This document shows, one piece after another, positions 17,746-26,171 of a stretch of DNA of 64,000 nt. Origin of the DNA: CAZYFH01 sp965249175 (lineage in GTDB: Bacteria > Acidobacteriota > Vicinamibacteria > Vicinamibacterales > UBA8438); NCBI GenBank assembly GCA_965249175.1, contig OZ252227.1, forward strand, positions 1,364,001-1,428,000, given 5' to 3'. The notes under the pieces are model-generated. The model saw nothing but the letters and a program-made list of their open reading frames with translations, had not been told where the DNA came from and ran no database searches. Numbering within the stretch: the first letter of the stretch is position 1; the number at the start of each line of letters is the position of its first letter. The translations under genes and the position numbers were made by a program.

Positions 17746-18331
17746 TTGTCTGCTCTGGCGACATGTAGGGAATCGTGCCGACCCGGTGTCCCACGACGGT
17801 CAGCCCCATGGTCGTCGACGGCTCGACGACGTCGCCCCCCGGTTGGGGGGTGTCGGGCTTCGCCAGCCCGAAGTCGAGGATCTTGAAGCGCCCCTCCGCC
17901 ACGGTCATGATGTTGGCGGGCTTGATGTCGCGGTGCACGATGCCCGCGGCGTGCGCCGCCGAGAGGGCGCTGCCGGTCTGGATACCGAGATCGAGCGCGT
18001 CCCCCAGCGGCAGCGGTCCGCGAGCGACCGTGTCACGCAGGCTTTCGCCGTCGAGATACTCCATGACGATGAAGTCGAGGTCGTCCATCGACTCGATCGC
18101 ATGAATCGTGACGATGCCCGGGTGGTTGAGCGCGGATGCGGCGCGTGCCTCCTGCAGAAACCGGCGCTGCCCAGTCCGATCCTGGTCACCCGGCTCCAGG
18201 AGCACCTTGATGGCGACCAAGCGGCCGAGCTTTGCGTCGCGGGCCCGATACACCTCGCCCATTCCGCCCGCGCCGACTTGCTCGATGATCTCGTAGTGGA
18301 GGAGCTGCTGTCCGTTGCGGAAGACGCTCAC
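17663..18331 (-). pseudogene. Ser/Thr kinase domain of the kinase-AAA-TPR gene
   Basis: From the ATG at 18331: 'HYEIIEQVGAGGMGEVYRAR' (glycine loop), 'RLVAIKVLL' (Lys), 'HRDIKPANIM', 'KILDFGLAKPD' and 'GTIPYMSPEQTSG'. After 'SGA' (about 17740) the frame yields nonsense to a stop at 17663, while another phase continues with 'LDGRSDTFSIGCVLYEAASG'. Thus the kinase C-lobe is cut off in the longest frame from this start. The gene begins 3 bp after the NTF2-like gene's stop, in a run of four minus-strand genes. If the indels are base-calling errors, this is an intact protein of about 1200 residues. Confidence 0.8.
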
Positions 18332-18334
18332 AAG

Positions 18335-18796
18335 CTACTCTTGCATTCTTGACGCCTGGAACTCGGTCAGCTGCCAACGGCCGTCCCGCTTCACATAGAC
18401 GTCGATCGTACGGATACGGAGGTCGATGGGGTCTTCGCGACCGCTGACGGTGATCGTCTGACGGATCTCACCCGCGACGATGCCGACGTCGCCGTAGACG
18501 CGCGCCTCCATCCCACTGGGGTGCATATCGAGCCAGCGAATCCGGCCGGTGCGCACGGTGTCGAGGAGCGTCGCCTTGGTGTCGACTGAGCCCGTGGTGT
18601 GGCAGTAGCGCAGCTCATCCGCGAGCATCTGTTCGAGCGCCGCGGTATCTTGCGCCATCGCAGCGGCGAATCGCGCTTGCTGTCGCTCGAGCACCGCTCG
18701 CTCCGCGCCGGACGATTGTGCCAGCGGCGTGGCCGTCGTGCCGGCGGTCAGGACCGCGAGCAGCCCTATGAATGTCGTTCGCGTTACCAATCCCAT
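18335..18796 (-). CDS. Exported NTF2-like (DUF4440/SnoaL-type) protein
   Basis: A 153-residue protein. The ATG at 18796, with GAGG about 6 bases upstream, is preferred over a long upstream extension that merely shadows the neighbouring gene. A signal peptide (residues 1-26) is followed by one NTF2-like domain: 'VLERQQARFAAAMAQDTAAL', 'LRYCHTTGSVDTKATLLDTV', 'ARVYGDVGIVAGEIRQTITV' and 'VYVKRDGRWQLTEFQASR'. Domains of this type bind small ligands or act as isomerase-like pockets; the ligand is unknown. Its start overlaps the end of the upstream lipoprotein gene by 13 bp, and its stop is 3 bp from the kinase start, so the genes are tightly coupled. Confidence 0.85.
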   Translation of the reverse strand: MGLVTRTTFIGLLAVLTAGTTATPLAQSSGAERAVLERQQARFAAAMAQDTAALEQMLADELRYCHTTGSVDTKATLLDTVRTGRIRWLDMHPSGMEARVYGDVGIVAGEIRQTITVSGREDPIDLRIRTIDVYVKRDGRWQLTEFQASRMQE

Positions 18797-19224
18797 TGCT
18801 GTGCCTCCTCGATCCACCAGGCCCAACAATCCTGGCTGACGCCGGTGTCCAAGATCCAGGCCGGCAGGCGGGACGTTGTGTCCGTGTGTGTGACAAGGCG
18901 GTCGTCCGCATACCAGGAGGACCGGACGATCCCGCGATACGGCGTCGCCGCGTCGTCGTATGGCTCGATGGCGGTGAACTCGATGTCGACCCTCCAGCCG
19001 ACGTCGAGCCCGCCGGCGTCCTCCCGCACGAACGTCAGCTCGCGATCCCGGCGCTCGAACTCGCGCACGAGCTCGACGGTGGCGATCTGCTCCGCGAATG
19101 AGTCCGTCAAACCGTCCTCGCTGAACACGGTCCCGCCGCCGCATCCGGCCAACACCGCCACGCCCAGGACCACGACGCCCACGACGCGTGCCCGGCCCGA
19201 CTGCACGATTGACATCGACATCAT
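18784..19224 (-). CDS. Small lipoprotein of unknown function
   Basis: The lipobox 'VAVLAGC' follows a hydrophobic stretch, so the mature protein is a lipoprotein of roughly 120 residues anchored at the membrane. The start is uncertain: ATGs at 19224, 19221 and 19215 and a GTG at 19233 are all possible, and GGGGAG at about 6 bases before the GTG favours 19233. The mature sequence has a beta-rich pattern with 'ELTFVREDAGGLDVGWRVDI' and a Trp-rich end 'DCWAWWIEEAQQWDW'. No family is recognised. It is between the methyltransferase and the NTF2-like gene in an apparent operon. Confidence 0.7.
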   Translation of the reverse strand: MMSMSIVQSGRARVVGVVVLGVAVLAGCGGGTVFSEDGLTDSFAEQIATVELVREFERRDRELTFVREDAGGLDVGWRVDIEFTAIEPYDDAATPYRGIVRSSWYADDRLVTHTDTTSRLPAWILDTGVSQDCWAWWIEEAQQWDW

Positions 19225-19262
19225 CACCGTCACGTGCCGCTCCCCGTCGCCTGCGCAGACGC

Positions 19263-20069
19263 TCACAGACCCGCCCGCATGGCGCGCCAGCGGTCAGTGC
19301 CGGTGGGAGATTCCGCGACACCCTCGATGGCGGAGTGCGTTACGCGGCCCCGAAACCTGGTCTCCCCCGCGAGGAAGCTCAACGCGTCGCCACGCAGCCG
19401 ACCGTCGCGGATGTCGTGGCGTTCGCCGTTTAACTGGACCGTTCCTGATACCGTCTGGAACGCTTGGCTCAGCACCAGCTCACCGTGGGGCGAGTGCCAG
19501 GTCCCACCGACGCGGGCCGGCACGATCCACAGGTGCGAGGTGCACCAGGTCGGGCAGGGATCGAGCACGACCGTCTCGTCAGGGGTCCACGCTCCCAGGT
19601 CCCAGGTGTTGGATACCAGACGCGTGCCCGGCTCCAGCTGCAACAGCGTGGGTCGCAATGTCAGGTTGATATCCGGCAGCAGGAACATCGTGATCACGGT
19701 GGCGGGCGAGAGGTCGACCTCGAAGAGATCGCCCGACACGAACGCCGCCCGGTCGGCGACCCCCGCCGACGCCGCACGCTCCCGTGACAGCTCGACCAGT
19801 CCGGCGTCGTATTCGACACCGATCGCGCGCGCGCCGCGCACAGCTGCCGCGATGACCGCGCGTCCGTCGCCCGACCCGAGATCCATCACGACATCGCGCG
19901 CCGTCACGTCCGCCATGTCCAGCATCGTTTCGATTAGCTCGGGCGGCGTCGGCACCCACTCGACATCCTTGCCGTCCTGACCGATCTGCGGGGCGTCTTG
20001 TCCGAGCGCGGGCAGGGCCGCGAGGAGGCCGTAGGCGAGCACAACGAGGGAGAGGGCACAGCGTTTCAT
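19263..20069 (-). CDS. Class I SAM-dependent methyltransferase with signal peptide
   Basis: A 268-residue protein. Residues 1-23 form a typical Sec signal peptide ending ..ALGQD. 'WVPTPPELIETMLDMADV' is followed by motif I 'DVVMDLGSGDGRAVIAAA' (about 59-76, Asp63-Gly65-Gly67) and the acidic SAM ribose ligand in 'AIGVEYDAGLVELSRE'. 'VITMFLLPDINLTLRP' matches the fold seen in protein-lysine methyltransferase-like families. The C-terminal 80 residues form a beta-rich extension. A methyltransferase fold behind an export signal is unexpected because SAM is cytoplasmic; either the segment is a membrane anchor or the fold has another role. It probably starts the minus-strand run down to the kinase gene. 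Confidence 0.85.
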   Translation of the reverse strand: MKRCALSLVVLAYGLLAALPALGQDAPQIGQDGKDVEWVPTPPELIETMLDMADVTARDVVMDLGSGDGRAVIAAAVRGARAIGVEYDAGLVELSRERAASAGVADRAAFVSGDLFEVDLSPATVITMFLLPDINLTLRPTLLQLEPGTRLVSNTWDLGAWTPDETVVLDPCPTWCTSHLWIVPARVGGTWHSPHGELVLSQAFQTVSGTVQLNGERHDIRDGRLRGDALSFLAGETRFRGRVTHSAIEGVAESPTGTDRWRAMRAGL

Positions 20070-20114
20070 CGGACGGGACTCGATCTCGCCAAAGGCGGCG
20101 GCCCAGTGTTCACG

Positions 20115-20120
20115 ATTATA
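20115..20120 (-). promoter_or_regulatory. Possible -10 box for the methyltransferase operon
   Basis: The minus strand reads TATAAT about 46 bases upstream of the ATG at 20069. The -35 region is not convincing. The rest of the 215-bp divergent spacer shows the strong SD AGGAGG at 20274-20279 for the plus-strand gene and nothing else recognised. Confidence 0.3.
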
Positions 20121-20284
20121 GCGGCCTCACCCTGCATGCTTGTGGCGGCGCGCCACGTTGAGGCCGATGACGGACTCACGGTTTGCACAAAGCTGCGCCG
20201 GGGTCTACCCTCAGAGCTCACGTGGGGGCTCTGGGGTCAAGGTGGCGAGTGCCGCATCGTGACACACACGGCTAGGAGGCTGAG

Positions 20285-21289
20285 ATGAACCGTGGATCTA
20301 TTCCGGTCGCGCTGATGATGCTCGCGCTGCTTGCTCTCGCCGCCGCACCCGCCGTCGGTCAATCGGCCTGGACGGCCCCTCGCACACCGGATGGCCAGCC
20401 AGACCTGCAAGGCATCTGGGCGAACAACCGCGCGACGCCGATGGAACGACCGGAGCAACTGGCGGGCAAGGCCACGCTCACGGACGAGGAGCTGGCCGAT
20501 CTCACCGCGCGTATCCAGGGGTTCCGTGACAACGAGCAGGCTGGCGATCTGCTCGGCGACCGGCTCATTCAGCAGGCGCTCGGCGACGCCGAGTTCCAGG
20601 ACTTCGACGTCGTCACCGGCAACTACAACGCGTTCTGGCTCGTCGAGCGTCAGCTCGACAACCGTACGTCGCTCGTCGTCGACCCGCCCAATGGGAGGAT
20701 CCCGGAGCTCACCGAGACGGCACAGACGCGAGCGGCAACGCGTCGCGCGTACGCGAGCGCTCATCCCTCGGATGGTCCCGAGAATCGCAACCTGGGCGAC
20801 CGTTGCCTACACTTCGCAGCGCCCCGCATGGGGTCCGGGTACAACAGCTACTTGCAGATTGTCCAGACGCCCGGCCACGTGGCCATTCTCCAGGAGATGG
20901 GCCACGGGATCCGCACGATTCCGCTCGATGGTCGCTCACATCTCGATGACGATATCCAGCTGTGGGATGGCGATGCGCGCGGCCGATGGGAGGGCGACAC
21001 GCTGGTCGTCGAGACCCGCAACTACTCGCCAGAGGCCCGCTTCAATGGGGCGACCGAGGGCCTCCATCTGGTCGAGCGATTCACGCGCATCCGTCCCGAC
21101 GTCCTCAAGCATGAGATCACGCTCAACGATGCGGCGACCTGGACGCGCCCGTGGACCGTCGAGCTGTTGCACACCTCCACCGAGGATCCGATTTTCGAAT
21201 ACGCCTGCCACGAAGGGAACTACGCGATGCCCGGCATTCTCGGCGGGGCGCGTCTGGAAGAGCGGCGAGCTGCGGAGGGCTCGCGGTAG
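20285..21289 (+). CDS. Secreted 'PDLQG..W' family protein, member 1
   Basis: A 334-residue exported protein with a signal peptide (1-25) and a strong SD (AGGAGG). The family signature is 'TPDGQPDLQGIWANN' and 'PMERPEQLAGKATLTDEELA'. Then come 'LGDRCLHF', 'YNSYLQIVQTPGHVAILQEM', 'IRTIPLDGRSHL', 'GRWEGDTLVVETRNY', 'LHLVERFTRI' and a C-terminal 'FEYACHEGNYAMPGILGGAR'. No enzymatic motif is evident; the end has an invariant 'YACHE.NY' with Cys and His. The family is abundant in acidobacteria and is usually left as hypothetical. Five relatives are in this window (22835, 23962, 25071, 26172, 53371). It converges with the PepSY gene, 17 bp away. Confidence 0.85.
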   Translation: MNRGSIPVALMMLALLALAAAPAVGQSAWTAPRTPDGQPDLQGIWANNRATPMERPEQLAGKATLTDEELADLTARIQGFRDNEQAGDLLGDRLIQQALGDAEFQDFDVVTGNYNAFWLVERQLDNRTSLVVDPPNGRIPELTETAQTRAATRRAYASAHPSDGPENRNLGDRCLHFAAPRMGSGYNSYLQIVQTPGHVAILQEMGHGIRTIPLDGRSHLDDDIQLWDGDARGRWEGDTLVVETRNYSPEARFNGATEGLHLVERFTRIRPDVLKHEITLNDAATWTRPWTVELLHTSTEDPIFEYACHEGNYAMPGILGGARLEERRAAEGSR

Positions 21290-21306
21290 GTCGGCCCGCC
21301 CTGTGT

Positions 21307-22233
21307 TCAGAAACGGTCGGTGGTCGCCGCGTCCCGCCCCGTCTGCGGTCGAAGCACGCGGTTCCACCACATCAGCGCCCCGGTGACGAAGAGCGCCGCC
21401 GGCAGCAGCCCGACGATGGCCCACAGCAGCTTCGTGGACCATCCGCCGAATCGGCCGAAGTGCACCCGCGCCACCCAAGCGAGCACCTCGTCGACCGTCC
21501 GCGGATCGAAGCTCTCCTCGTCGTAGGGTTCGATGGCGTCTGCGAGCGCGGCAAAGGGTTCCGGGAACGTCAGATAGACCCCGGTCACGCCCCACATGAA
21601 GACGAACGCCACCGTCCAGAACCCGAGTGCGCTGTGGAGACTCCAGTTCAGCCGGCGCCAGTTGGCCCTGAAGTCGACCAGCAGGCTCCGGCGCCATCCC
21701 CGGATTCCCGGCCACCAGATCACCGCGCCGGTCAGGCTCAGCAGCGTCAAGAGGATTGCACCGACCCCGTTCGCGCGTCGCCCGGTGTCCGAGTAGAGCA
21801 GGTTGTCGTGCAGGTCGAGGAGCCACGTCGTGAGGCGGTAGGGGACCGGTAACTGGTGACCGAGGTCAGCGCCGGTGTAGGGGTCGAACAGCATCTGTCG
21901 ACGGTGGCCGTCTCGGTCGAGCGTCACGGTGGCGGCCCGGGCAGGGTCCTCGCGCTCGATGACCCGCGACACGGTGTGATCGGGATAGGCGCGTAACGCA
22001 ATAGCCGTCAGCGCCTCGATCCCCAGGCGCTCGCCGGACACCGTCACGAAGCGGGGCTGGGGCTCGAAGGTCTGGCGCAGCTCGCTGCGATAGACCAGCA
22101 CGCTTCCGCTGACGCAGATGACGACGATGTAGAGCCCGACCCCGATGCCGGACCAGAGGTGTATCTGGAAGAGCGCCTTCCGCAGCCACACCGATTGGGG
22201 GTGGCGCAGCCAGCGTGTCCAAACCGTCACCAC
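21307..22233 (-). CDS. PepSY-domain membrane protein
   Basis: A 308-residue protein of the PepSY_TM type (iron/flavin reductase-like membrane family). TM1 'FQIHLWSGIGVGLYIVVICV' (about 23-42) carries the His of 'IHLW'. Periplasmic PepSY-like segments follow ('VTVSGERLGIEALTAIALRA', 'VLVYRSELRQ'). Further TMs contain 'LLDLHDNLLYSDTGRRANGV', 'WWPGIRGWRRSL', 'WSLHSALGFWTVAFVF' and 'LWAIVGLLPAALFVTGALMW'. The conserved histidines (H25, and those of LHDNL and LHSAL) are the residues thought to bind heme in this family. It is the last gene of the six-gene minus-strand operon and may supply electron transfer to its secreted partners. The start is GTG. Confidence 0.87.
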   Translation of the reverse strand: MVTVWTRWLRHPQSVWLRKALFQIHLWSGIGVGLYIVVICVSGSVLVYRSELRQTFEPQPRFVTVSGERLGIEALTAIALRAYPDHTVSRVIEREDPARAATVTLDRDGHRRQMLFDPYTGADLGHQLPVPYRLTTWLLDLHDNLLYSDTGRRANGVGAILLTLLSLTGAVIWWPGIRGWRRSLLVDFRANWRRLNWSLHSALGFWTVAFVFMWGVTGVYLTFPEPFAALADAIEPYDEESFDPRTVDEVLAWVARVHFGRFGGWSTKLLWAIVGLLPAALFVTGALMWWNRVLRPQTGRDAATTDRF

Positions 22234-22345
22234 GGGCTCCTAGTGGACTACCGGTGCGGGTTCGAAGAGGGGAGGAGCGTCACCGCGCCCCGGCGGAGCC
22301 GCCAGGACGCGGTGTGCCCGTGGAACAGGTGTCGGGACGCCGGCG

Positions 22346-22810
22346 TTAGCGTGCCGGCTCGGTCGCGTCGCGACCGTCGCGCGGCGCGCCGGTGCCGGAC
22401 GAGCCCATGAAGAACTTGCGGCCGTCCTCGAACGTCACGTCGCGTCCGTTGGCGCGGGCCGTGCGGTCCTTGCTCTGATAGCCATCGACCACGATCATCA
22501 TGCCCGGCGTGATCGAGTTCCGCTGCAGACCCCGCCGCAGCAGCGTGTTCGGCGTGCCGCCCTCGACCATCCACACTTCCTTGGTGCCGTCGTCGTCGGT
22601 CACCTCAAGGTGGATCCACGTGTGTGGGTTCACCCACTCGACCTTGACCACCGGTCCGCGCAGGAGGACCGGCCGATTCGGGTCGAACTCGGCGCCGAAC
22701 GCGTGGTGCGCGATGACCGGTACCGCTGCGGCCATCACGATCGCCGCGACGCCGACCAGGAGGAACGCCTTGATACCCCGTGTGATGTGACGATGTGGCT
22801 GCTTGCGCAT
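22346..22810 (-). CDS. DUF6152 family exported protein
   Basis: The start MRKQPHRH at 22810 is preferred to an ATG three codons upstream. A signal peptide ends near ..VPVIA. The mature protein opens with 'HHAFGAEFDPNRPVLLRGPV' and continues 'VVKVEWVNPHTWIHLEVTDD' and 'WMVEGGTPNTLLRRGLQ', the DUF6152 pattern: paired N-terminal histidines, then an OB-like small beta domain. The role is unknown. In this phylum DUF6152 genes very often accompany the 'PDL.G' secreted proteins, as here. It lies 24 bp downstream of the paralogue at 22835 and 112 bp upstream of the PepSY gene; that gap shows nothing notable. Confidence 0.85.
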   Translation of the reverse strand: MRKQPHRHITRGIKAFLLVGVAAIVMAAAVPVIAHHAFGAEFDPNRPVLLRGPVVKVEWVNPHTWIHLEVTDDDGTKEVWMVEGGTPNTLLRRGLQRNSITPGMMIVVDGYQSKDRTARANGRDVTFEDGRKFFMGSSGTGAPRDGRDATEPAR

Positions 22811-22834
22811 GGGATGCACCTCGTGTTGTCTGAC

Positions 22835-23926
22835 CTATCTGCTTTCCGTAACCTTGCCATCGCGAACGTCCTGCTCGAGAATCCGTGCGCCGCCGAGAAT
22901 GCCCTGGAACGAGTAGTTCGCCTCGTGGCAGGCGTATTCGTAGACGCGGTTGTCGCTCGCCGGCCACGCATACTCGCCGCTCCAGGGTGCTGACCACACG
23001 TTGGGATCCTCGACCGTGAACTGATAGAGGAGGGTGTCGGCGTCGAGCCGGCGGAAGCGCTCCACCACGTGGAGATCGCGTGTGGCCTGCCTGAGCGCCG
23101 GGGTGTCGTTGAAGTTCGTCGTATCGATGACGAGCGTGTCGCCTTCCCAGTGGCCGATCGAATCGCCAAGCCACCCGCGAATCTCGGGCGGCGCGTGCGC
23201 GTCGTTCATCCGGATGATGCGCGCGTCGTGGACCATCTCGACGAGGATCATCACGTAGTCGTCGGTCTGCACGATCCGCTTCAGGTTGTTGTAGAGCGCC
23301 GGCAGCATCGGAGGGCCGCCGGTCGAGCTGAAGCCGAGCAGACAGCGCTCGGCGAGCGGCCGGATCTCCGGATCGTCATATGGCCCGGGGGCGTCCGGGC
23401 CGTTCTCGATCATCCAGTAGGCGGTGCCGGTGTTGGGGCGGAACAGCGTCCGCCGCGCGGCTGCGCGCTCCTCGGCGTCGGTCGTCATCGCCGGCCGACG
23501 TCCGTTCGACGGGTCGGTGATGATCGACGTCCGCCATTCGCCGTTGATCTTGAAGGCTCCCGACCCGGGGTCGATCCAGAACGTGTTGTAGCCGCCGACG
23601 TTGCCGGAGGCGCCAGGCGAACCGTCACCGCCGGTCGGCGGCGCCTCGCGATTCGGGTCGCTGTCCTGGTTCCGCTCCAGGTTGCGGTTGAACGCCTGTT
23701 CGGCGATCGCAGCCGCTTCTTCATCCGACAGCACGAGTTGATCACTGTAGCGCTCGGGTCGCTGCAGCGGCGTCAGCGTCGCCGTGTCATAGGAGCCCGA
23801 CAGATCCGGACGGCCACTCGCCGTTCGCGGAATGTCCTGATCATGGTCTTGGGCGTCGGAGGCGACCGGCGCCAGCACGATCGCCAACGCGAACAGGCTG
23901 AGAACCGCTGCTGTGCGACGTCGCAT
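22835..23926 (-). CDS. Secreted 'PDL.G' family protein, member 2
   Basis: The start MRRRTAAVLS at 23926 has GAGG 5 bases upstream; an in-frame start 12 bases earlier is less likely. The signal peptide ends ..SDAQD. Family order: 'IPRTASGRPDLSGSYDTATL', 'TPLQRPERYSDQLVLSDEEA', 'GGYNTFWIDPGSGAFKINGE', 'PLAERCLLGFSSTGGPPMLP', 'YNNLKRIVQTDDYVMILVEM', 'HWEGDTLVIDTTNF', 'LHVVERFRRLDADTLLYQFT' and 'YEYACHEANYSFQGILGGAR'. It is nearly collinear with its two upstream neighbours, indicating tandem duplication. The acidic pocket-like motifs and the CHE end are conserved in all copies, but no activity can be assigned. Each copy has its own SD. Confidence 0.85.
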   Translation of the reverse strand: MRRRTAAVLSLFALAIVLAPVASDAQDHDQDIPRTASGRPDLSGSYDTATLTPLQRPERYSDQLVLSDEEAAAIAEQAFNRNLERNQDSDPNREAPPTGGDGSPGASGNVGGYNTFWIDPGSGAFKINGEWRTSIITDPSNGRRPAMTTDAEERAAARRTLFRPNTGTAYWMIENGPDAPGPYDDPEIRPLAERCLLGFSSTGGPPMLPALYNNLKRIVQTDDYVMILVEMVHDARIIRMNDAHAPPEIRGWLGDSIGHWEGDTLVIDTTNFNDTPALRQATRDLHVVERFRRLDADTLLYQFTVEDPNVWSAPWSGEYAWPASDNRVYEYACHEANYSFQGILGGARILEQDVRDGKVTESR

Positions 23927-23961
23927 GTCAACCTCCATCGGCAGACCAGGACACAGGGACG

Positions 23962-25035
23962 CTATCGGCCTTCCAGGACGTCCTGTTCGAGGATCCGCGC
24001 ACCACCGAGAATACCCTGGAACGAGTAGTTCGCCTCGTGGCAGGCGTACTCGTAGACGCGGGTGTTTCTGTCCGGCCAGGGATATTCGCCGCTCCAGGGG
24101 GCCGTCCAGACATTCGGATCCTCAACGGTGAACTGATAGCGCAGCGTGTTGGCATCGATGCGGCTAAAGCGCTCCACCACGTGCAGGTCGCGCGTGGCCT
24201 GAAACATCCCGGGCGTGTCGTTGAAGTTCGTGGTGTCGACGACCAGCGTGTCGCCCTCCCAGTGGCCGACAGAGTCGCCCAGCCATGTCCGGATTCCCGG
24301 TGGCGCGTGCTCCGCGTTCATCCGGACGATGCGCGCGTCGTGCACCATTTCCGCGAGGATCATCACGTGGTCGTCGGTCTGGACGATCCGCTTCAGGTTG
24401 TTGTAGAGCGACGGCAGAAACGGGGCAGTCGAGCTGAAGCCCAGGAGACAGCGCTCCGCGACCGGGCGGATCTCCGGGTCGTCGTACGGCCCGGGCGCGT
24501 CGAGGCCGTTCTCCGTCAACCACCAAGCGGTGCCGGTGTTCTCACGGAACAGGGTGAGGAACGCCGCCACACGCGCCTCTCCCTCCGGCGTCATCGGCGG
24601 CTGCCGTCCATTCGCCGGGTCGGTGATAATCGACGTCCGATACTGACCGTCGAGTTGAAAGCCCTGTGTTCCAGGGTCCACCCAGAACGTGTTGTAGCCG
24701 CCGACGTTACCGGCCGCGCCCGGCGAGCCATCCCCGCCGCTGGGCGGCGCTTCGCGATTCGGATCGCTGTCCTGGTTCCGTTCCAGGTTGCCCTCGAACG
24801 CCTGTTCGGCGACCGCCGCCGCCTCCTCGTCAGACAGCACGAGCTGGTCTCCGTAGCGCTCGGGTCGCTGGAGCGGCGTCAGCGTCGCTCCGTCGTAGTG
24901 GCCAGATAGATCCGGGCGCCCGCTCGCCGTTCGAGGGATGTCCTTATCATGGTCCTGAGCATCGGCGGTGGCCGGCACCAGTAGGGCACCTGTCACCGCG
25001 AGCACGCCGAGAACCGCTGCAGTTCGACTTCGCAG
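23962..25035 (-). CDS. Secreted 'PDL.G' family protein, member 3 (non-ATG start)
   Basis: Collinear with member 2 over its whole length, with the same motifs ('ERCLLGFSST', 'YNNLKRIVQTDDHVMILAEM', 'YEYACHEANYSFQGILGGAR'). Where member 2 has ATG, this gene has CTG at 25033-25035, in the same context (GAGGTCCAC then CTG CGA AGT CGA, against GAGGTTGAC then ATG CGA CGT CGC). No in-frame ATG precedes the signal peptide. The alternatives are a TTG at 25072-25074, which overlaps the upstream stop (TTGA), or use of the CTG itself. The SD GGGAGG is correctly placed for the CTG. The signal peptide ends ..ADAQD. Confidence 0.8.
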   Translation of the reverse strand: MRSRTAAVLGVLAVTGALLVPATADAQDHDKDIPRTASGRPDLSGHYDGATLTPLQRPERYGDQLVLSDEEAAAVAEQAFEGNLERNQDSDPNREAPPSGGDGSPGAAGNVGGYNTFWVDPGTQGFQLDGQYRTSIITDPANGRQPPMTPEGEARVAAFLTLFRENTGTAWWLTENGLDAPGPYDDPEIRPVAERCLLGFSSTAPFLPSLYNNLKRIVQTDDHVMILAEMVHDARIVRMNAEHAPPGIRTWLGDSVGHWEGDTLVVDTTNFNDTPGMFQATRDLHVVERFSRIDANTLRYQFTVEDPNVWTAPWSGEYPWPDRNTRVYEYACHEANYSFQGILGGARILEQDVLEGR

Positions 25036-25070
25036 GTGGACCTCCCTCGGCAATCGTTGAACGTGAGCGC

Positions 25071-26159
25071 TCAACGCCCTTCCCGGACGTCTTGCTCGAG
25101 AATCCGTGCGCCACCCAGAATGCCATGGAACGAATAGTTCGCTTCGTGGCAGGCGTATTCGTAGACGCGTTGGTCGGTCGCCGGCCAGGTGTATTCGCCG
25201 CTCCAGGGTGCGCTCCAGACGGTCGGATCCTCGACGGTGAAGTGGTAGCGGAGCGTATCGGTATCGATCCGAGTGAACCGCTCCACGACGTGCAGGTTCC
25301 GCGACGCCTGACCGAGCCCGGACGTGCCGGTGAAGTTCGTCGTGTCGACCACCAGAGTGTCGCCCTCCCAGTGCCCGACCGAATCCCCGAGCCAGAACCG
25401 CATCTCCTCGGGGGCGTGCTCCTGGTTCATCCGGACGATCCGCGCGTCGTGCACCATCTCGGCGAGAATCAGGACATTGTCGTCGGTCTGCACGATCCGC
25501 TTCAGGTTGTTGTACAGACCCGGCAGCATCGGGGTGGTCGAGCTGAAGCTAAGGAGGCAGCGCTCCGCCATCGGTCGGATCTCCGGATCATCATACGGAC
25601 CCGGCGCATCGAGGCCGTTCTCGGTCAGCCACCAGGCGGTGCCGGTGTTCGGTCGGAAGAAGGCGGCCAACCCGGCCCGCGCCTCCTGGGCCTCTGGCGT
25701 CAGCGGCGGATAGCGACCGTTCGGGGGATCGGTCATGATCGACGTCCGCCACTTGCCGTCGATCTGGAAGGCCCCATTGCCGGCATCGAACCAGAACGAG
25801 TTGTAGCCGCCGACGGCGCCGGCCGCACTGGTCGAGCCGTCGCCGCCGACCGGGGGCGCTTCAGTCGGGGGCCCGGTCTCCTCGTTCCTGTCGAGTGGGA
25901 TGTTGAAAGCCGCGAGACCGACTGCGGCCTGTCCCCCCTGCCCGATGCTGGCGGCTTCTTCCTCGGTCAGCTCGAGCCGATCCCCGTACTCCTCGGGGCG
26001 CTGCAGCGGGGTCAACGTGGCGGTGTCGTAGGTTCCGGAGAGATCCGGGCGGCCGCTCGCGGTTCGCGGGATGTCCTGAGCGGTGGCCACAGACGCCAGC
26101 GCCAACGCGACGACCGCGACGGCAACAACACCAAGCACGCGTGTCTGTCGACTAATCAT
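25071..26159 (-). CDS. Secreted 'PDL.G' family protein, member 4
   Basis: A 362-residue exported protein with ATG at 26159 and a GAGGGAG SD. The signal peptide ends ..ASVATAQD. It has the family motifs 'IPRTASGRPDLSGTYDTATL', 'LQRPEEYGDRLELTEEEAAS', 'GGYNSFWFDAGNGAFQIDGK', 'MAERCLLSFSSTTPMLPGLY', 'HWEGDTLVVDTTNFTGTSGL' and 'YEYACHEANYSFHGILGGAR'. An insertion of about 12 residues around 'IGQGGQAAVGLAAFNIPLDR' distinguishes it from members 2 and 3. It sits 12 bp downstream of member 5, and its stop abuts the start of member 3. Confidence 0.87.
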   Translation of the reverse strand: MISRQTRVLGVVAVAVVALALASVATAQDIPRTASGRPDLSGTYDTATLTPLQRPEEYGDRLELTEEEAASIGQGGQAAVGLAAFNIPLDRNEETGPPTEAPPVGGDGSTSAAGAVGGYNSFWFDAGNGAFQIDGKWRTSIMTDPPNGRYPPLTPEAQEARAGLAAFFRPNTGTAWWLTENGLDAPGPYDDPEIRPMAERCLLSFSSTTPMLPGLYNNLKRIVQTDDNVLILAEMVHDARIVRMNQEHAPEEMRFWLGDSVGHWEGDTLVVDTTNFTGTSGLGQASRNLHVVERFTRIDTDTLRYHFTVEDPTVWSAPWSGEYTWPATDQRVYEYACHEANYSFHGILGGARILEQDVREGR

Positions 26160-26171
26160 GATGCTCCCTCG

